This document shows, piece after piece, positions 31,837 through 40,735 of a stretch of 42,594 bases of DNA. A program made the translations under genes and the position numbers. The notes beneath the pieces were generated by a model. It worked only from the letters and a program-made list of their open reading frames with translations, did no database searches and was not told where the DNA came from. The number at the start of each line of letters is the position of its first letter. Position 1 is the first letter of the stretch. This stretch comes from Bacillota bacterium (GTDB lineage: Bacteria > Bacillota > Clostridia > Peptostreptococcales > Anaerovoracaceae): positions 1-42,594 of the forward strand of contig JALEHL010000038.1 in the NCBI GenBank assembly GCA_022770665.1, read 5' to 3'.

Positions 31837-32898
31837 ATGTTCGATAAACTGGATTTTATTTTGGAAAAATATGAAGAGATGTCGATGAAGGTATCTGACC
31901 CGGATGTCATCAGCAATCAGCCGGTCTGGCAGAAATACATCAAAGAAATGGGTGAGATGGAACCGATCGTCAATAAGTATAAAGAATATAAAAAGGCGAA
32001 GAAAGGCATCGCGGAGGCAAAAGAAATGCTGGAATCCGGCGATGAGGAGCTGAAGGAGCTAGCCAAGATGGAACTGTCCGATCTGGAAGAGCAACTCCCG
32101 AAGATGGAGGAAGAACTGAAGATCCTCATGCTGCCGAAGGACCCGAATGATGAGAAAAACGTAATTCTGGAGATCCGCGCAGGTACCGGCGGAGAAGAGG
32201 CTGCACTGTTCGGCGGAGACCTTCTGCGGATGTATTTGCGGTATGCGGAGCGTCGCGGCTGGAAAGCGGAGCTGATGGACGTCAACGATACAGGAATCGG
32301 CGGCATCAAGGAAGCCAGTGTTCTGATCAAGGGAAAAGGCGCATACTCTCGCCTGAAGTATGAAAGCGGCACCCACCGGGTGCAGCGGGTTCCGGCTACA
32401 GAATCTTCCGGCCGGATCCATACTTCCGCAGCTACTGTGGCAGTACTGCCGGAAGTGGACGACGTGGAAGTGGAAATCAATCCGAACGATGTGCGCGTGG
32501 ATGTGTACCGTTCTTCCGGAAACGGTGGTCAGTGTGTAAACACCACAGATTCTGCGGTTCGGCTGACCCATATTCCGACAGGACTTGTTGTGACCTGTCA
32601 GGATGAAAAGTCACAGATCAAGAATAAGGATAAGGCATTCAAAGTACTGCGTTCCCGACTGTATGACATGAAACTGCAGGAGCAGAATGCGGAAATTTCA
32701 GCAGAAAGAAAGAGTCAGGTAGGGTCCGGCGACCGGAGCGAGCGGATCCGGACCTATAATTTCCCGCAGGGCCGTATTACCGATCACAGAATCGGGATGA
32801 CAATCTATAAGCTGGACAGCTTCCTGGACGGTGATATCGACGAGATTATTGACGGACTGATCACCAGCGATCAGGCGGAAAAGATGAAAAACTTCTGA
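31837..32898 (+). CDS. prfA: Peptide chain release factor 1
   Basis: Recognises UAA and UAG. The codon-recognition PxT motif is P186-A-T188 ([14 protein letters not shown]), which marks RF1 rather than RF2. The catalytic GGQ is at 230-232 ([20 protein letters not shown]). The C-terminal [20 protein letters not shown] and DHRIG are typical. 353 residues from ATG 31837, which has AGGAGA 6 nt upstream; an earlier frame from 31783 is not supported. It starts a run of same-strand genes through tyrS. Its GGQ is the substrate of the upstream prmC product. Confidence 0.97.
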   Translation: MFDKLDFILEKYEEMSMKVSDPDVISNQPVWQKYIKEMGEMEPIVNKYKEYKKAKKGIAEAKEMLESGDEELKELAKMELSDLEEQLPKMEEELKILMLPKDPNDEKNVILEIRAGTGGEEAALFGGDLLRMYLRYAERRGWKAELMDVNDTGIGGIKEASVLIKGKGAYSRLKYESGTHRVQRVPATESSGRIHTSAATVAVLPEVDDVEVEINPNDVRVDVYRSSGNGGQCVNTTDSAVRLTHIPTGLVVTCQDEKSQIKNKDKAFKVLRSRLYDMKLQEQNAEISAERKSQVGSGDRSERIRTYNFPQGRITDHRIGMTIYKLDSFLDGDIDEIIDGLITSDQAEKMKNF

Positions 32899-32970
32899 TT
32901 CGTTCTCCGACCCGCAGGACAGGATGACGGAATCTGGAAGAAGAACACGGAAAGAAGAGATGAGATAGAG

Positions 32971-34008
32971 ATGGAGAAACGGGAAACCATAATTCTGGGA
33001 ACCGAAGAAAAAGATATCGAAACGGCTGCACAGATTATCTGCAGAGGCGGTCTGGTGGCATTTCCGACAGAGACGGTTTACGGTCTGGGTGCAAACGGAC
33101 TGGACGGAGAAGCAGCGGCAAAGATCTATGAGGCGAAGGGCCGTCCAAGTGACAATCCGATGATCGTGCATATATCCTCGAAAAACGATCTGATGGTTCT
33201 GACGGAGACGGTGACCGACGATATGCGGAAACTGATGGATGCATTCTGGCCGGGGCCGATGACGATGGTGGTACCGGCCAGGGATGCCGTTCCGAGAGTT
33301 ACGACAGGAGGGCTGTCTACAGTGGCAGTACGGATGCCGAATCATCCGGCGGCACTGGCGCTGATCGAGAAGTCCGGTGTGCCGATTGCAGCCCCCAGTG
33401 CCAATACATCCGGACGGCCAAGTCCGACGACAGGAATGCATGTGCTGGATGACCTGAATGGAAGAATTGATGCGGTGATAATGGGCGAGCCCTGCCAGAT
33501 CGGAATCGAGTCCACCGTTATCGACATGACGTCGGATGTGCCGATGATCTTGCGGCCGGGAAAGCTGACGAAAGAAGACTTCAGCCGGGTGCTGGGGAAG
33601 AAAGTGGAACTGGATCCAACATTGCTGATGCGTCCGGATCTGAACCGGCAGGACGGCAGCCTGACGGAAACCGCAGAGAACTTTCATCCGAAGGCCCCGG
33701 GAATGAAATATAAGCACTATGCGCCAAAAGCAGAAATGATCATATTTGAAGGGGAAGCTGAAAAGGTGCGCATGGCGATTGCAGAAGCGAAACTGGAACG
33801 GACGGAGCAGGGTGAAAAAGTCGGCGTAATTCTGTATGATGATAATAATCCGGAAGAAGCCGCCCACGACTTTTTTGCACAGCTGCGCGCTTTCGACAAG
33901 AGCGGCGTGGATGTGATCTTTGCATCTGCGCTGAAGGAGGACGGTGTAGGATTCGCGGTGATGAACCGGATGTTCAAGTCGGCAGGATATCACGTGATAG
34001 AGGTCTAA
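32971..34008 (+). CDS. sua5: L-threonylcarbamoyladenylate synthase (Sua5/YwlC type)
   Basis: Makes threonylcarbamoyl-AMP for the t6A modification at position 37 of ANN-decoding tRNAs. The YrdC-like domain (about 10-205) has GGLVAFPTETVYGLGAN, KIYEAKGRPSDNPMIVHI, PGPMTMVVPA and APSANTSGRPSPTT. The extra C-terminal Sua5 domain (about 235-345, from HYAPKAEMIIFEG) makes this the long form. 345 residues. It lies 72 bp after prfA and 36 bp before rpiB. Confident call. Confidence 0.95.
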   Translation: MEKRETIILGTEEKDIETAAQIICRGGLVAFPTETVYGLGANGLDGEAAAKIYEAKGRPSDNPMIVHISSKNDLMVLTETVTDDMRKLMDAFWPGPMTMVVPARDAVPRVTTGGLSTVAVRMPNHPAALALIEKSGVPIAAPSANTSGRPSPTTGMHVLDDLNGRIDAVIMGEPCQIGIESTVIDMTSDVPMILRPGKLTKEDFSRVLGKKVELDPTLLMRPDLNRQDGSLTETAENFHPKAPGMKYKHYAPKAEMIIFEGEAEKVRMAIAEAKLERTEQGEKVGVILYDDNNPEEAAHDFFAQLRAFDKSGVDVIFASALKEDGVGFAVMNRMFKSAGYHVIEV

Positions 34009-34044
34009 AAGGATAAAAAAGAAAAGGCAAGGGAGGAAGTTTCG

Positions 34045-34476
34045 ATGAAGATAGCAGTGGCGAGTGATCATGGCGGTTTCGCGCTGAAGGAAGAAGTAAA
34101 AAAGCATCTGATGGAAAGAGGCATTGAGGTTCTGGATCTGGGAACGCATTCGGAGGATTCGGTGGATTATCCGATCTACGGAAAAGCGTGCGGCGAAGCG
34201 GTCATGTCGGGAAAGGCTGATCTGGGTGTCGTGGTTTGCGGAACCGGGATCGGAATTTCGATTGCTGCGAATAAAGTGAAGGGAATTCGCTGCGGGCTCT
34301 GCACGTCTGTGGAAATGGCACGGCTGGCGAAACAGCATAATAATGCCAATGTCCTGGCGCTGGGCGGCAGAACGACGGAAATGGATCTTGCCATGGAAAT
34401 TGTGGACACCTGGCTAGATACAGAGTTTGAAGGCGGACGGCATCAGAGAAGGACCGGCCTTCTGGACCAGATGTAG
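34045..34476 (+). CDS. rpiB: Ribose 5-phosphate isomerase B
   Basis: Interconverts ribose 5-phosphate and ribulose 5-phosphate. RpiB/LacAB fold: MKIAVASDHGGFALKEEVKKHL at the start, LGTHSEDSVDYP, then the active-site VVCGTGIGISIAANKVKGIRC with the catalytic Cys, and HNNANVLALGGRT. 143 residues. GGGAGG lies 8 nt upstream. It is followed by upp, which uses PRPP derived from ribose 5-phosphate, a common pairing in Firmicutes. Confidence 0.96.
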   Translation: MKIAVASDHGGFALKEEVKKHLMERGIEVLDLGTHSEDSVDYPIYGKACGEAVMSGKADLGVVVCGTGIGISIAANKVKGIRCGLCTSVEMARLAKQHNNANVLALGGRTTEMDLAMEIVDTWLDTEFEGGRHQRRTGLLDQM

Positions 34477-34574
34477 CGGATTTGCGTCAGGATGCAGGAG
34501 CCTGAAAGAAGAACGCCCGCCGGCGAAGGGTCAGCCGGAGGAGTATATTTTGTAAAATAGAAAGAGAGGCAGAA

Positions 34575-35204
34575 ATGGGAAAAGTATATGTATTTGATCA
34601 TCCGTTAATTCAGCATAAAGTTTCACTGATGAGAAGAAAGGAAACCAACGTGAAGGAATTCCGGGAGCTGGCGAAGGAAGTGGCCATGCTGATGGGATTT
34701 GAGGCGACACGGCAGCTTCCTCTGGAGGAAGTGGAGATCGAGACGCCGATGTGCAGAACGAAGGTGAATATGCTGAAGGGAGAAGATATCGCAATCGTTC
34801 CGATTCTGCGGGCAGGACTGGGATTCGTGGACGGCATGCTGGCGCTGGTGCCGAATGCCAAGGTGGGTCATGTGGGACTGTACCGTAATCCGGATACCCA
34901 TGAACCGGTGGAATACTACTGCAAGCTGCCGAAAGATATTGAAAAAAGAAAGATTTTCGTTGTGGATCCGATGCTGGCGACCGGCGGCAGTGCCGCGGCA
35001 GCGATCGACTTCATCAAACAGAGAGGCGGCAAAGATATCGTCTTCATGTGCCTGATCGCGGCGCCGGAAGGAATCGAAGCTCTGCAGAAAGCTCATCCGG
35101 ATGTGGATATCTATATTGCGGCCAAGGATGAAAAGCTCAATGAGAATGCATACATCCTGCCTGGCCTGGGTGACGCAGGAGACCGTCTGTACGGAACGAA
35201 ATAG
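34575..35204 (+). CDS. upp: Uracil phosphoribosyltransferase
   Basis: Salvages uracil to UMP with PRPP. Type I PRT fold with [38 protein letters not shown], the PRPP-binding [20 protein letters not shown] and the C-terminal uracil-binding [17 protein letters not shown]. 209 residues, a standard length. AGAGAGG lies upstream. It is followed at 21 bp by tyrS. Confident call. Confidence 0.97.
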   Translation: MGKVYVFDHPLIQHKVSLMRRKETNVKEFRELAKEVAMLMGFEATRQLPLEEVEIETPMCRTKVNMLKGEDIAIVPILRAGLGFVDGMLALVPNAKVGHVGLYRNPDTHEPVEYYCKLPKDIEKRKIFVVDPMLATGGSAAAAIDFIKQRGGKDIVFMCLIAAPEGIEALQKAHPDVDIYIAAKDEKLNENAYILPGLGDAGDRLYGTK

Positions 35205-35225
35205 ATTGTTGGAGGAAAGACAAGA

Positions 35226-36563
35226 ATGAATTTTGATTTTATTCCGGATAACGTGAGCAAATACGATAATGTATATGATGTTCTGAAAGAGAGAGGATTT
35301 ATCGAGCAGTGCACGGATGAGGAGAAGGTCCGGGAACTGCTTCAGAATGAGAAAGTGAAGTTCTATATCGGTTTCGATCCGACGGCGGACTGCCTTCATG
35401 TAGGCCATTTCATGCAGGTGATTATTATGATGTACATGCAGAAATTCGGTCATACGCCGGTAGTTCTCATCGGCGGCGGCACCGGCATGGTAGGAGATCC
35501 TTCCGGGCGGACCGACATGCGGAAGATTATGGACGTGGATACGATTGAGCATAACTGTCAGCAGTTCAAGAAACTGTTTGACAAGTTCCTGGATTTTGAT
35601 GAAGGATGGGAATATACCGGAAACAACGGGGTTTATGAACCGGGGCATCAGAACCGGGAGCCGATTCCGGGCAAGGCAGTGGCGGTCAACAATGCACGCT
35701 GGATCCGTCCGCTGAACTATATCGATTTCGTGCGCGAGATCGGATCGGAGTTTAATGTGAACAACATGCTCCGCGCAGAATGCTTCAAGCAGAGAATGGA
35801 GCGGGAAGGCGGACTGACCTTCTTCGAGCTGAACTACATGCTGCTGCAGAGCTATGACTTCATGGTGATGGCGCGGGACTTCGATGTCAAGATCGAGTTC
35901 GGCGGCAATGACCAGTGGTCCAATATCATCGGCGGTGTGGGCCTGACCAGAAAGAAGACAGGCAAGGAAGTGTACGGAATGACCTTCTCACTGCTGACAA
36001 ATTCTGAGGGCAAGAAGATGGGAAAAACATCCAAGGGCGCCCTCTGGCTCAGCCCGGAAAAGACCAGTCCGTATGAGTTCTTCCAGTACTGGAGAAATGT
36101 CGGCGACAAAGATGTGAATAAATGTCTGCGGATGCTGACCTTCCTGCCGATGGAAGAGGTGGAACGTTTGTCCGCACTGGAAGGAGCAGAGATCAACAAA
36201 GCGAAGGAAGTGCTGGCCTATGAAGTGACCAAGCTGGTGCACGGTGAAGAAGAAGCAAAGAAGGCGCTGGACGGCGCCCGGGCGGTATTCGCCGGCGGCG
36301 GCTCCATGGAAAATATTCCGACCACGGTGATGGCAGCTTCAGAATTCGAAGGAGAGGGCATGGGCGTGGTGAACCTGATCCGCCAGCTGGGCCTGGTTCC
36401 GAGTAATGGCGAAGGCTTCCGCACCATCGAGCAGGGCGGCCTGACGGTTGCCGGCAAGAAGGTTACCGATACCAAGATGAAGGTGACGGCTGACATGTTC
36501 GAGGACGGCAAGCTGCTGATCCAGAAGGGCAAGAAGAAGTTCCATATGGTGGAGCTGGGATAG
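35226..36563 (+). CDS. tyrS: Tyrosyl-tRNA synthetase
   Basis: Class I synthetase. The HIGH-type motif is H58-V-G-H61 (CLHVGHFM), the KMSKS-type loop is KKMGKTSKG, and tyrosine-pocket residues lie in GFDPTADCLH and GNDQWSNIIGG. A C-terminal S4-like RNA-binding domain (about 378-440) has RTIEQGGLTVAGKKV. Residues about 122-147 (DEGWEYTGNN... to the PIPGKAV region) look like an insertion relative to the shortest bacterial TyrRS. 445 residues. GGAGGA lies 9 nt upstream. No T-box is present; the gene is inside the prfA-upp transcript. Confident call. Confidence 0.96.
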   Translation: MNFDFIPDNVSKYDNVYDVLKERGFIEQCTDEEKVRELLQNEKVKFYIGFDPTADCLHVGHFMQVIIMMYMQKFGHTPVVLIGGGTGMVGDPSGRTDMRKIMDVDTIEHNCQQFKKLFDKFLDFDEGWEYTGNNGVYEPGHQNREPIPGKAVAVNNARWIRPLNYIDFVREIGSEFNVNNMLRAECFKQRMEREGGLTFFELNYMLLQSYDFMVMARDFDVKIEFGGNDQWSNIIGGVGLTRKKTGKEVYGMTFSLLTNSEGKKMGKTSKGALWLSPEKTSPYEFFQYWRNVGDKDVNKCLRMLTFLPMEEVERLSALEGAEINKAKEVLAYEVTKLVHGEEEAKKALDGARAVFAGGGSMENIPTTVMAASEFEGEGMGVVNLIRQLGLVPSNGEGFRTIEQGGLTVAGKKVTDTKMKVTADMFEDGKLLIQKGKKKFHMVELG

Positions 36564-36590
36564 ACTGCACGACAAAATCTGACATATTTC

Positions 36591-36619
36591 TTGACATGAT
36601 GCGACAGATAGGATATCCT
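36591..36619 (+). promoter_or_regulatory. Promoter of the zinc-ribbon gene
   Basis: Consensus TTGACA (36591-36596), 17-bp spacer, TATCCT (36614-36619), about 40 nt before the start at 36665. Confidence 0.75.
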
Positions 36620-36664
36620 GTAATAAGAAAATACAGGGAAGTCTTCTGTTTGGGAGGTATTATA

Positions 36665-37051
36665 ATGACAACAGATAACAGGAAAAAGGGATGTCCGAAT
36701 CCTGACTGCAGACTGCACGTGAAGCAGGTGAAGCAGACTTCAGATTTCAACTACTGTCCGAATTGCGGCACGAAAACGATTTATGTATGCAGAAAATGCT
36801 TCTGCGAGCTGCCGGACACGGAGGAGAAGCGAAGCCTGTGCGAACAGTGCGAAATAGAAATGGAAGAGAGACGGCAGGAGAGAAGCGAAAATGTAAAGAC
36901 AGCGGCTCGCAGGGGAGCCGGGGTAGTTTCCTCCGCAGCCAGAACTATCAAGCTTTTCGCAAAGGAACTGTTCGGGCCGGATGAACTGGAGCAGATCCGT
37001 GGCGGAGAGGAGTTCCGTGAAAAACTGATTGACAGGGAAATGAGAAGATAA
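36665..37051 (+). CDS. Small zinc-ribbon protein of unknown function
   Basis: A 128-residue protein with nine Cys in the first 62 residues: C10-x4-C15, C31-x2-C34 (YCPNCGT), C42-x2-C45-x-C47 (CRKCFC) and C59-x2-C62 (CEQC), enough for two zinc ribbons. A charged helical region (65-90, EMEERRQERSENVKTAARR) and a final amphipathic segment (KLFAKELFGPDELEQI) follow. No signal or membrane segment. GGGAGGT lies 6 nt before ATG 36665; the upstream frame begins inside the promoter. It has its own promoter and a downstream hairpin. It may bind nucleic acid or act as an adaptor, but no family was recognised. Confidence 0.75.
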   Translation: MTTDNRKKGCPNPDCRLHVKQVKQTSDFNYCPNCGTKTIYVCRKCFCELPDTEEKRSLCEQCEIEMEERRQERSENVKTAARRGAGVVSSAARTIKLFAKELFGPDELEQIRGGEEFREKLIDREMRR

Positions 37052-37202
37052 AAGAAAAGCACGCTTATCCGGTCTGGATCTGCGCGCAGACAACCTGATG
37101 CAGAAGGGAACGCGGCCGGTATTCTGACGGAATTCGGCAAGTGCCCGAAATGCAGGACAGGATGGAAAGATTCTTCGAAGCTTTTTCGAAACTTTACAAA
37201 TA

Positions 37203-37233
37203 TGCCTGCTAACCGAATATCGGTTAGCAGGCA
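37203..37233. terminator. Long perfect hairpin between convergent genes
   Basis: 14-bp perfect stem TGCCTGCTAACCGA / TCGGTTAGCAGGCA with a 3-nt loop. T-tracts on either side are short (TTGTT; ATATTTG on the minus strand). It lies in the 300-bp convergent gap between the zinc-ribbon gene and the FAH gene, which otherwise shows no gene. The arms carry CTAACC/GGTTAG, also seen in the feo operators, probably by chance. Confidence 0.65.
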
Positions 37234-37351
37234 TTGTTGCTATAGGAGGCGGATGCGGATCATTGCATCCGATATCTGATCTGGAATAGACACGATTCCA
37301 TGGCAATCTGTCCTGGAATCGGGCATTTGCCTTGCTGTAACGGGTGAGAAT

Positions 37352-38263
37352 TTATTTCGCAACATACTGACATAATCTGCCGATGCCTTCAACTTCTATT
37401 GTGACCTTGTCCCCGTCTTCCAGGAAAGGGAATTTGTCCACCTGCTCGAAGATACAGCCGAGACCGACGGTTCCCAGACCTACGATATCTCCCGGAAAGA
37501 CTTCGATATCTTCAGAAACCACTTCGAAAAGTTTTGCCAGCGGCCAGTACATATCCTTTGTGCTGGAATCAGTGGTTTTCACATCATTTACCCAGGCTTT
37601 CACAGAAAGATTTAATTTGCCGTCCCTCATTTTATCCCTGAATTCGTCCAGAGTTACAATCCACGGGCCGACGCCGGCAGCAAAATCTTTGCTTTTATGC
37701 ATGCCTAAAAAGCCGGATTCTTTTACACAAAGGGCACGATCGCTCCAGTCGTTGAAGATGGTAAGCCCTAAAATATAATCTTCAGCCTCTTCAGCTTTAA
37801 TGTTATATCCTTTTTTTCCGACAACGAAAGCGACTTCCGCTTCATAGTCCAATGTAGTGCAGCCTGTCTTCCGCTTTACTTCTGCCTCAGGACCGGATAA
37901 GTTGTTTGGATTCTGGTAATAGAAAATCGGTCGCTCATACCACAGCGGCGGAGTCTTCAGATCAGATTCTGCACCGGCGTTGTTTGAGTGCACCTCAAAC
38001 ATGCAGCTGTCCCGGAGCGTGGTCGGATGCAGAACAGGGGTACAGAGCTTTACATCCTTCAGCGGAATTCTTTTGATTTCCGCTTTTTCATCCAGAGCCT
38101 TCTGAATTCTGTCTAAAGCATCAGGATATCGCTCCATCAGCATTTTTACATCTCTGATTTCCTGATCACATTCAAGAAGTGCTGCAATATCAACGACATC
38201 ATCACCTGTTTTTACGCCGGCTTTCGTGGCAGCGCTTTCATCCTGGTAAGTTAAAAGTATCAT
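37352..38263 (-). CDS. Fumarylacetoacetate hydrolase family protein
   Basis: Metal-dependent C-C hydrolase, decarboxylase or isomerase of the FAH superfamily. The E-x-E metal motif is in LDYEAEVAFVVGKKG. Other family landmarks are CTPVLHPTTLRDSCMFEVH, GLTIFNDWSDRAL, KSKDFAAGVGPW and FPGDIVGLGTVGLGCI. About 303 residues. On the minus strand AAAGGA abuts an ATG at 38272 but is 9 nt from ATG 38263, so 38263 was chosen; 38272 remains possible. Likely cytoplasmic, acting on a 2-oxo acid or aromatic ring-opening product. Substrate unknown. Upstream lies a TATAAT at 38327-38322 and a GTATAC dyad about 66 bp before the expected start of transcription. Confidence 0.88.
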   Translation of the reverse strand: MILLTYQDESAATKAGVKTGDDVVDIAALLECDQEIRDVKMLMERYPDALDRIQKALDEKAEIKRIPLKDVKLCTPVLHPTTLRDSCMFEVHSNNAGAESDLKTPPLWYERPIFYYQNPNNLSGPEAEVKRKTGCTTLDYEAEVAFVVGKKGYNIKAEEAEDYILGLTIFNDWSDRALCVKESGFLGMHKSKDFAAGVGPWIVTLDEFRDKMRDGKLNLSVKAWVNDVKTTDSSTKDMYWPLAKLFEVVSEDIEVFPGDIVGLGTVGLGCIFEQVDKFPFLEDGDKVTIEVEGIGRLCQYVAK

Positions 38264-38370
38264 TATTTTCATTCCTTTCTTCTATTTCGCTTGCATTTGT
38301 ATTGCTGGTTTCTATTTTTAAATTATATATCTTATTTCCTTCAAGGAGAATTTCATAAATGTTACCATTG

Positions 38371-38391
38371 TTGTATACCTCAAGTATACAA
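38371..38391. promoter_or_regulatory. Dyad TTGTATAC-N5-GTATACAA upstream of the FAH gene
   Basis: Perfect 8-bp arms in the AT-rich 183-bp gap between the FAH and XpaC-like genes. It shares the TTGTATAC arm with the alr palindrome. It lies well upstream of the likely FAH -10, which suits an activator or a distal repressor site. Confidence 0.5.
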
Positions 38392-38446
38392 ATAAAATAC
38401 AAACGCATATCAGAATGGAATGGAATAAAGCTGAAAAAAGAGCGCT

Positions 38447-39679
38447 TCAGCGCTGCTTTGCAGAAGATTCGTCAGTACAGTTCAGGGGGTTCCCGGACTG
38501 CTGCATCGCTTCCGAAAGCTCGTTTTCAATGAGGCCGTCGGCACGCATCAGGTTCTGCATAGCGGCAATGTCTGCGGAAATGTCCATGCTTTCTGCGGAA
38601 AACAGGTTGTCCAGCTGCTTTTCAAAAGCGGAGATCATGGTATCCATGGTTTCTTCGATCTGCTTCTTTGATTCGGAGATATTTTTTCCTTCGATTCCCT
38701 GGGCATCCAGCTGTTCGTAGCTATGTAACAGCTTCAGACTGGTCGGAAGATAATAGTTGATAAACTTCCGCAGTTTTTTCTGCTTTTCCGGCTGCTCCTG
38801 CACCAGCTTGAAAATTTTCGAGGTCAGATCTTCCAGCCGATCGATTTTCGCGGAGAATTCTTCACCGGGGATCTTGTCGTTGATATCCCGGATCTCTTTC
38901 AGAATACGGCTGTATTCGTCCATAGTATCCTCTGCGGTTTCTTCTGCGTTGCGTGCGGCTTCTGCGGCTTTCTGCTCTTTTCTTGGCATCGGTGCCTTGC
39001 CGCTGATGACAAGACAGCCGGAGCGCATATCCAGATAGGCTTTCTCACCGAACATACCACTGTCGATGCACTGCTGCAGATATTTTTCTGTTCTGGATCC
39101 TGATGCAGGGAGTGCTTCTGCGATTTCGGAGATCTCGATGTATTTTGAATCGCCCACGATGGCTGCGATCTTGCTGCGGCGCCGCTGACCTGCACGCAGA
39201 CGCTTTGCGCCCAGAAGCATGGCCAGCCCGGAAAGAATCCAGATGCAGTTTTCGGCCACATCCCGCACACCGTAAGAGATTCCATCATTATTCTGCATGC
39301 ACCAGACCAGATACTGCACGGAATCCGGCAGATCAAATACACCGATTACCAGGGCGAAGATCCCCAGACCGGTCAGGATCGCAGCAGGATTTCTTTTCTT
39401 TTTTGTTTTCGGCGAAGCTTTCACAGTGCGATTTACAGCCTGCGAGCTGTACGGGGCGCTTCCATTCGAAGCAAAATCCGATGCGTCCGGCGATTCTGTG
39501 CAAGGCATGTTTTCGTAGAGTGCACCGGTCTTATCCTCACACAGGTGTGCAAACAGCAGGCCGAGCCCCAGCATCCAGTTGAAGAAGAATCCAAGGATAA
39601 TCAGCCAGATCGGGATGTGATAGCTTCCGTTTGGGTTTCGGAAATTGTCAAGAAAATTTTTCTGATTTTTACTGCTCAT
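38447..39679 (-). CDS. XpaC-like membrane protein (5-bromo-4-chloroindolyl phosphate hydrolysis family)
   Basis: A 410-residue protein with three N-terminal membrane helices at about 22-45, 98-116 and 143-160. A middle region (165-230) resembles a small winged-helix or PCI-like repeat (YIEISEIAEALPASGSRTEKYLQQCIDSG). A C-terminal helical domain (about 250-395) has KIDRLEDLTSKIFKLVQEQPEKQKKLRKFINYYLPTSLKLLHSYEQL, diagnostic for XpaC/YceI-type proteins. These usually accompany TelA toxic-anion resistance proteins, but no telA lies in the window. AGGAGGT lies 5-6 nt upstream. Function not established. Confidence 0.82.
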   Translation of the reverse strand: MSSKNQKNFLDNFRNPNGSYHIPIWLIILGFFFNWMLGLGLLFAHLCEDKTGALYENMPCTESPDASDFASNGSAPYSSQAVNRTVKASPKTKKKRNPAAILTGLGIFALVIGVFDLPDSVQYLVWCMQNNDGISYGVRDVAENCIWILSGLAMLLGAKRLRAGQRRRSKIAAIVGDSKYIEISEIAEALPASGSRTEKYLQQCIDSGMFGEKAYLDMRSGCLVISGKAPMPRKEQKAAEAARNAEETAEDTMDEYSRILKEIRDINDKIPGEEFSAKIDRLEDLTSKIFKLVQEQPEKQKKLRKFINYYLPTSLKLLHSYEQLDAQGIEGKNISESKKQIEETMDTMISAFEKQLDNLFSAESMDISADIAAMQNLMRADGLIENELSEAMQQSGNPLNCTDESSAKQR

Positions 39680-39753
39680 GCGAACCTCCTGTTTGAATCG
39701 ATTGAACTGTCTTGGAAAAGTATATCATCCCGGCGGAGAAAAAGCAATATTCG

Positions 39754-39783
39754 TTGACATTGCGTCGTCGGCCGTGCTATACT
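39754..39783 (+). promoter_or_regulatory. Promoter of the glycine-riboswitch operon
   Basis: TTGACA (39754-39759), 18-bp spacer with an extended TGC before TATACT (39778-39783). Transcription would begin near 39790, just before the first aptamer. Confidence 0.8.
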
Positions 39784-39798
39784 TGTTTTTGCTGGTTG

Positions 39799-40035
39799 AA
39801 GAGAACGGGAGAGTGCTGTGCGCGACGGACGTCGCCGGCCGCCGAAGGGGCAAAACTCTCAGGCAGAAGGACCGTTTTCGGACAGACCTCTGGAAAGTGT
39901 TGAAAGCCATACGACGATGACGATGGACACCACCGATGAAGCAATCCGGCCTGCGGGCGGCATAGATAGAATGTATGCCGTAAAATACAGGACAGACAGG
40001 AGAATCTTTCAGGTAAAAAGACAGAGAAACGCTTT
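39799..40035 (+). ncRNA. Tandem glycine riboswitch (two aptamers)
   Basis: First aptamer about 39801-39900: GGGAGAG pairs with CTCTC, and the core CGCCGAAGGGGCAAA, CTCAGGCAGAAGGAC and GGACAGACCTCTGGAAAG are all present. Second aptamer about 39901-40033: GAAAG pairs with CTTTC, core CACCGATGAAGCAA, then TTTCAGGTAAAAAGACAGAG. Between those two core pieces the second aptamer carries an enlarged hairpin region (about 39935-40003, including GGCATA/TATGCC). No intrinsic terminator follows, and GGGAGGT of the next gene is about 25 nt downstream, so control may act on translation. Class known for sensing glycine and usually switching genes on. Confidence 0.92.
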
Positions 40036-40070
40036 TATACTTGACAGAATTGCTTGGGAGGTGTTTTTGT

Positions 40071-40730
40071 ATGTCTGAAACCATATCATTTTTACTGGAG
40101 ATCATTGGAACCGTCGCGTTTTCTGTGTCTGGCGCCATGCTGGGGCTGCAGAAGAAGATGGATATTCTGGGAATTACCATTCTCGGTCTGACGACTGCGG
40201 TGGGCGGCGGCGTGATCCGGGATCTGATTCTGGGAATTCACCCGCCGAAAACGTTTCAGGATCCGGTGTATGCTGCAGTTGCTATTATAACAGCACTTGT
40301 TGTCTGTACTCCATGGGTTCTCCGGTTCTTTGCCAGACGCCAGCATCTGTATGATCTGCTGATGCTGGTGATGGATTCTGTCGGTCTTGGAATCTTTACC
40401 GTGGTGGGAATTAGCACAGCCTACAGCCGTTCTGACAGCTACAGCCTGTTTCTGCTGATTTTCGTGGGGGCTATGACCGGCGTAGGCGGTGGAGTGCTGC
40501 GGGACACCATGGCATCGGAACCGCCGTATATTTTTGTAAAACATTTTTATGCCAGCGCATCGATCCTTGGTGCGTTGCTGTGCGCACTCATGTGGCCGGT
40601 GTTCGGTGAGAGCCTGTCTATGATCACAGGAACTGCCGCGGTGGTAGTGCTTCGCCTGCTGGCAGCCCGTCTGCGTTGGAGTCTGCCGAAACCGAGAATG
40701 GAAAAATATTTTGAAGGAAAAGAAGAATAA
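40071..40730 (+). CDS. TRIC/UPF0126 family membrane protein (candidate glycine transporter or channel)
   Basis: A 219-residue protein made of two homologous halves, each with GxxGGGVxRD (TTAVGGGVIRDLILG and TGVGGGVLRDTMASEPPYI), and about seven membrane helices. This is the UPF0126/YicG/YadS family, structurally related to trimeric intracellular cation channels. ATG 40071 has GGGAGGT 8 nt upstream; an earlier frame from 40041 overlaps the riboswitch. It is the first gene after the tandem glycine riboswitch, which suggests glycine transport or glycine-linked ion movement. It is followed 5 bp later by azlC. Confidence 0.9.
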   Translation: MSETISFLLEIIGTVAFSVSGAMLGLQKKMDILGITILGLTTAVGGGVIRDLILGIHPPKTFQDPVYAAVAIITALVVCTPWVLRFFARRQHLYDLLMLVMDSVGLGIFTVVGISTAYSRSDSYSLFLLIFVGAMTGVGGGVLRDTMASEPPYIFVKHFYASASILGALLCALMWPVFGESLSMITGTAAVVVLRLLAARLRWSLPKPRMEKYFEGKEE

Positions 40731-40735
40731 ACGAG

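Noticed and set aside
37203-37233. Another metal-repressor operator (CTAACC...GGTTAG arms)
   Set aside because: It lies between two convergent gene ends, its arms face the opposite way and are part of a longer 14-bp hairpin, so a terminator is the simpler reading.
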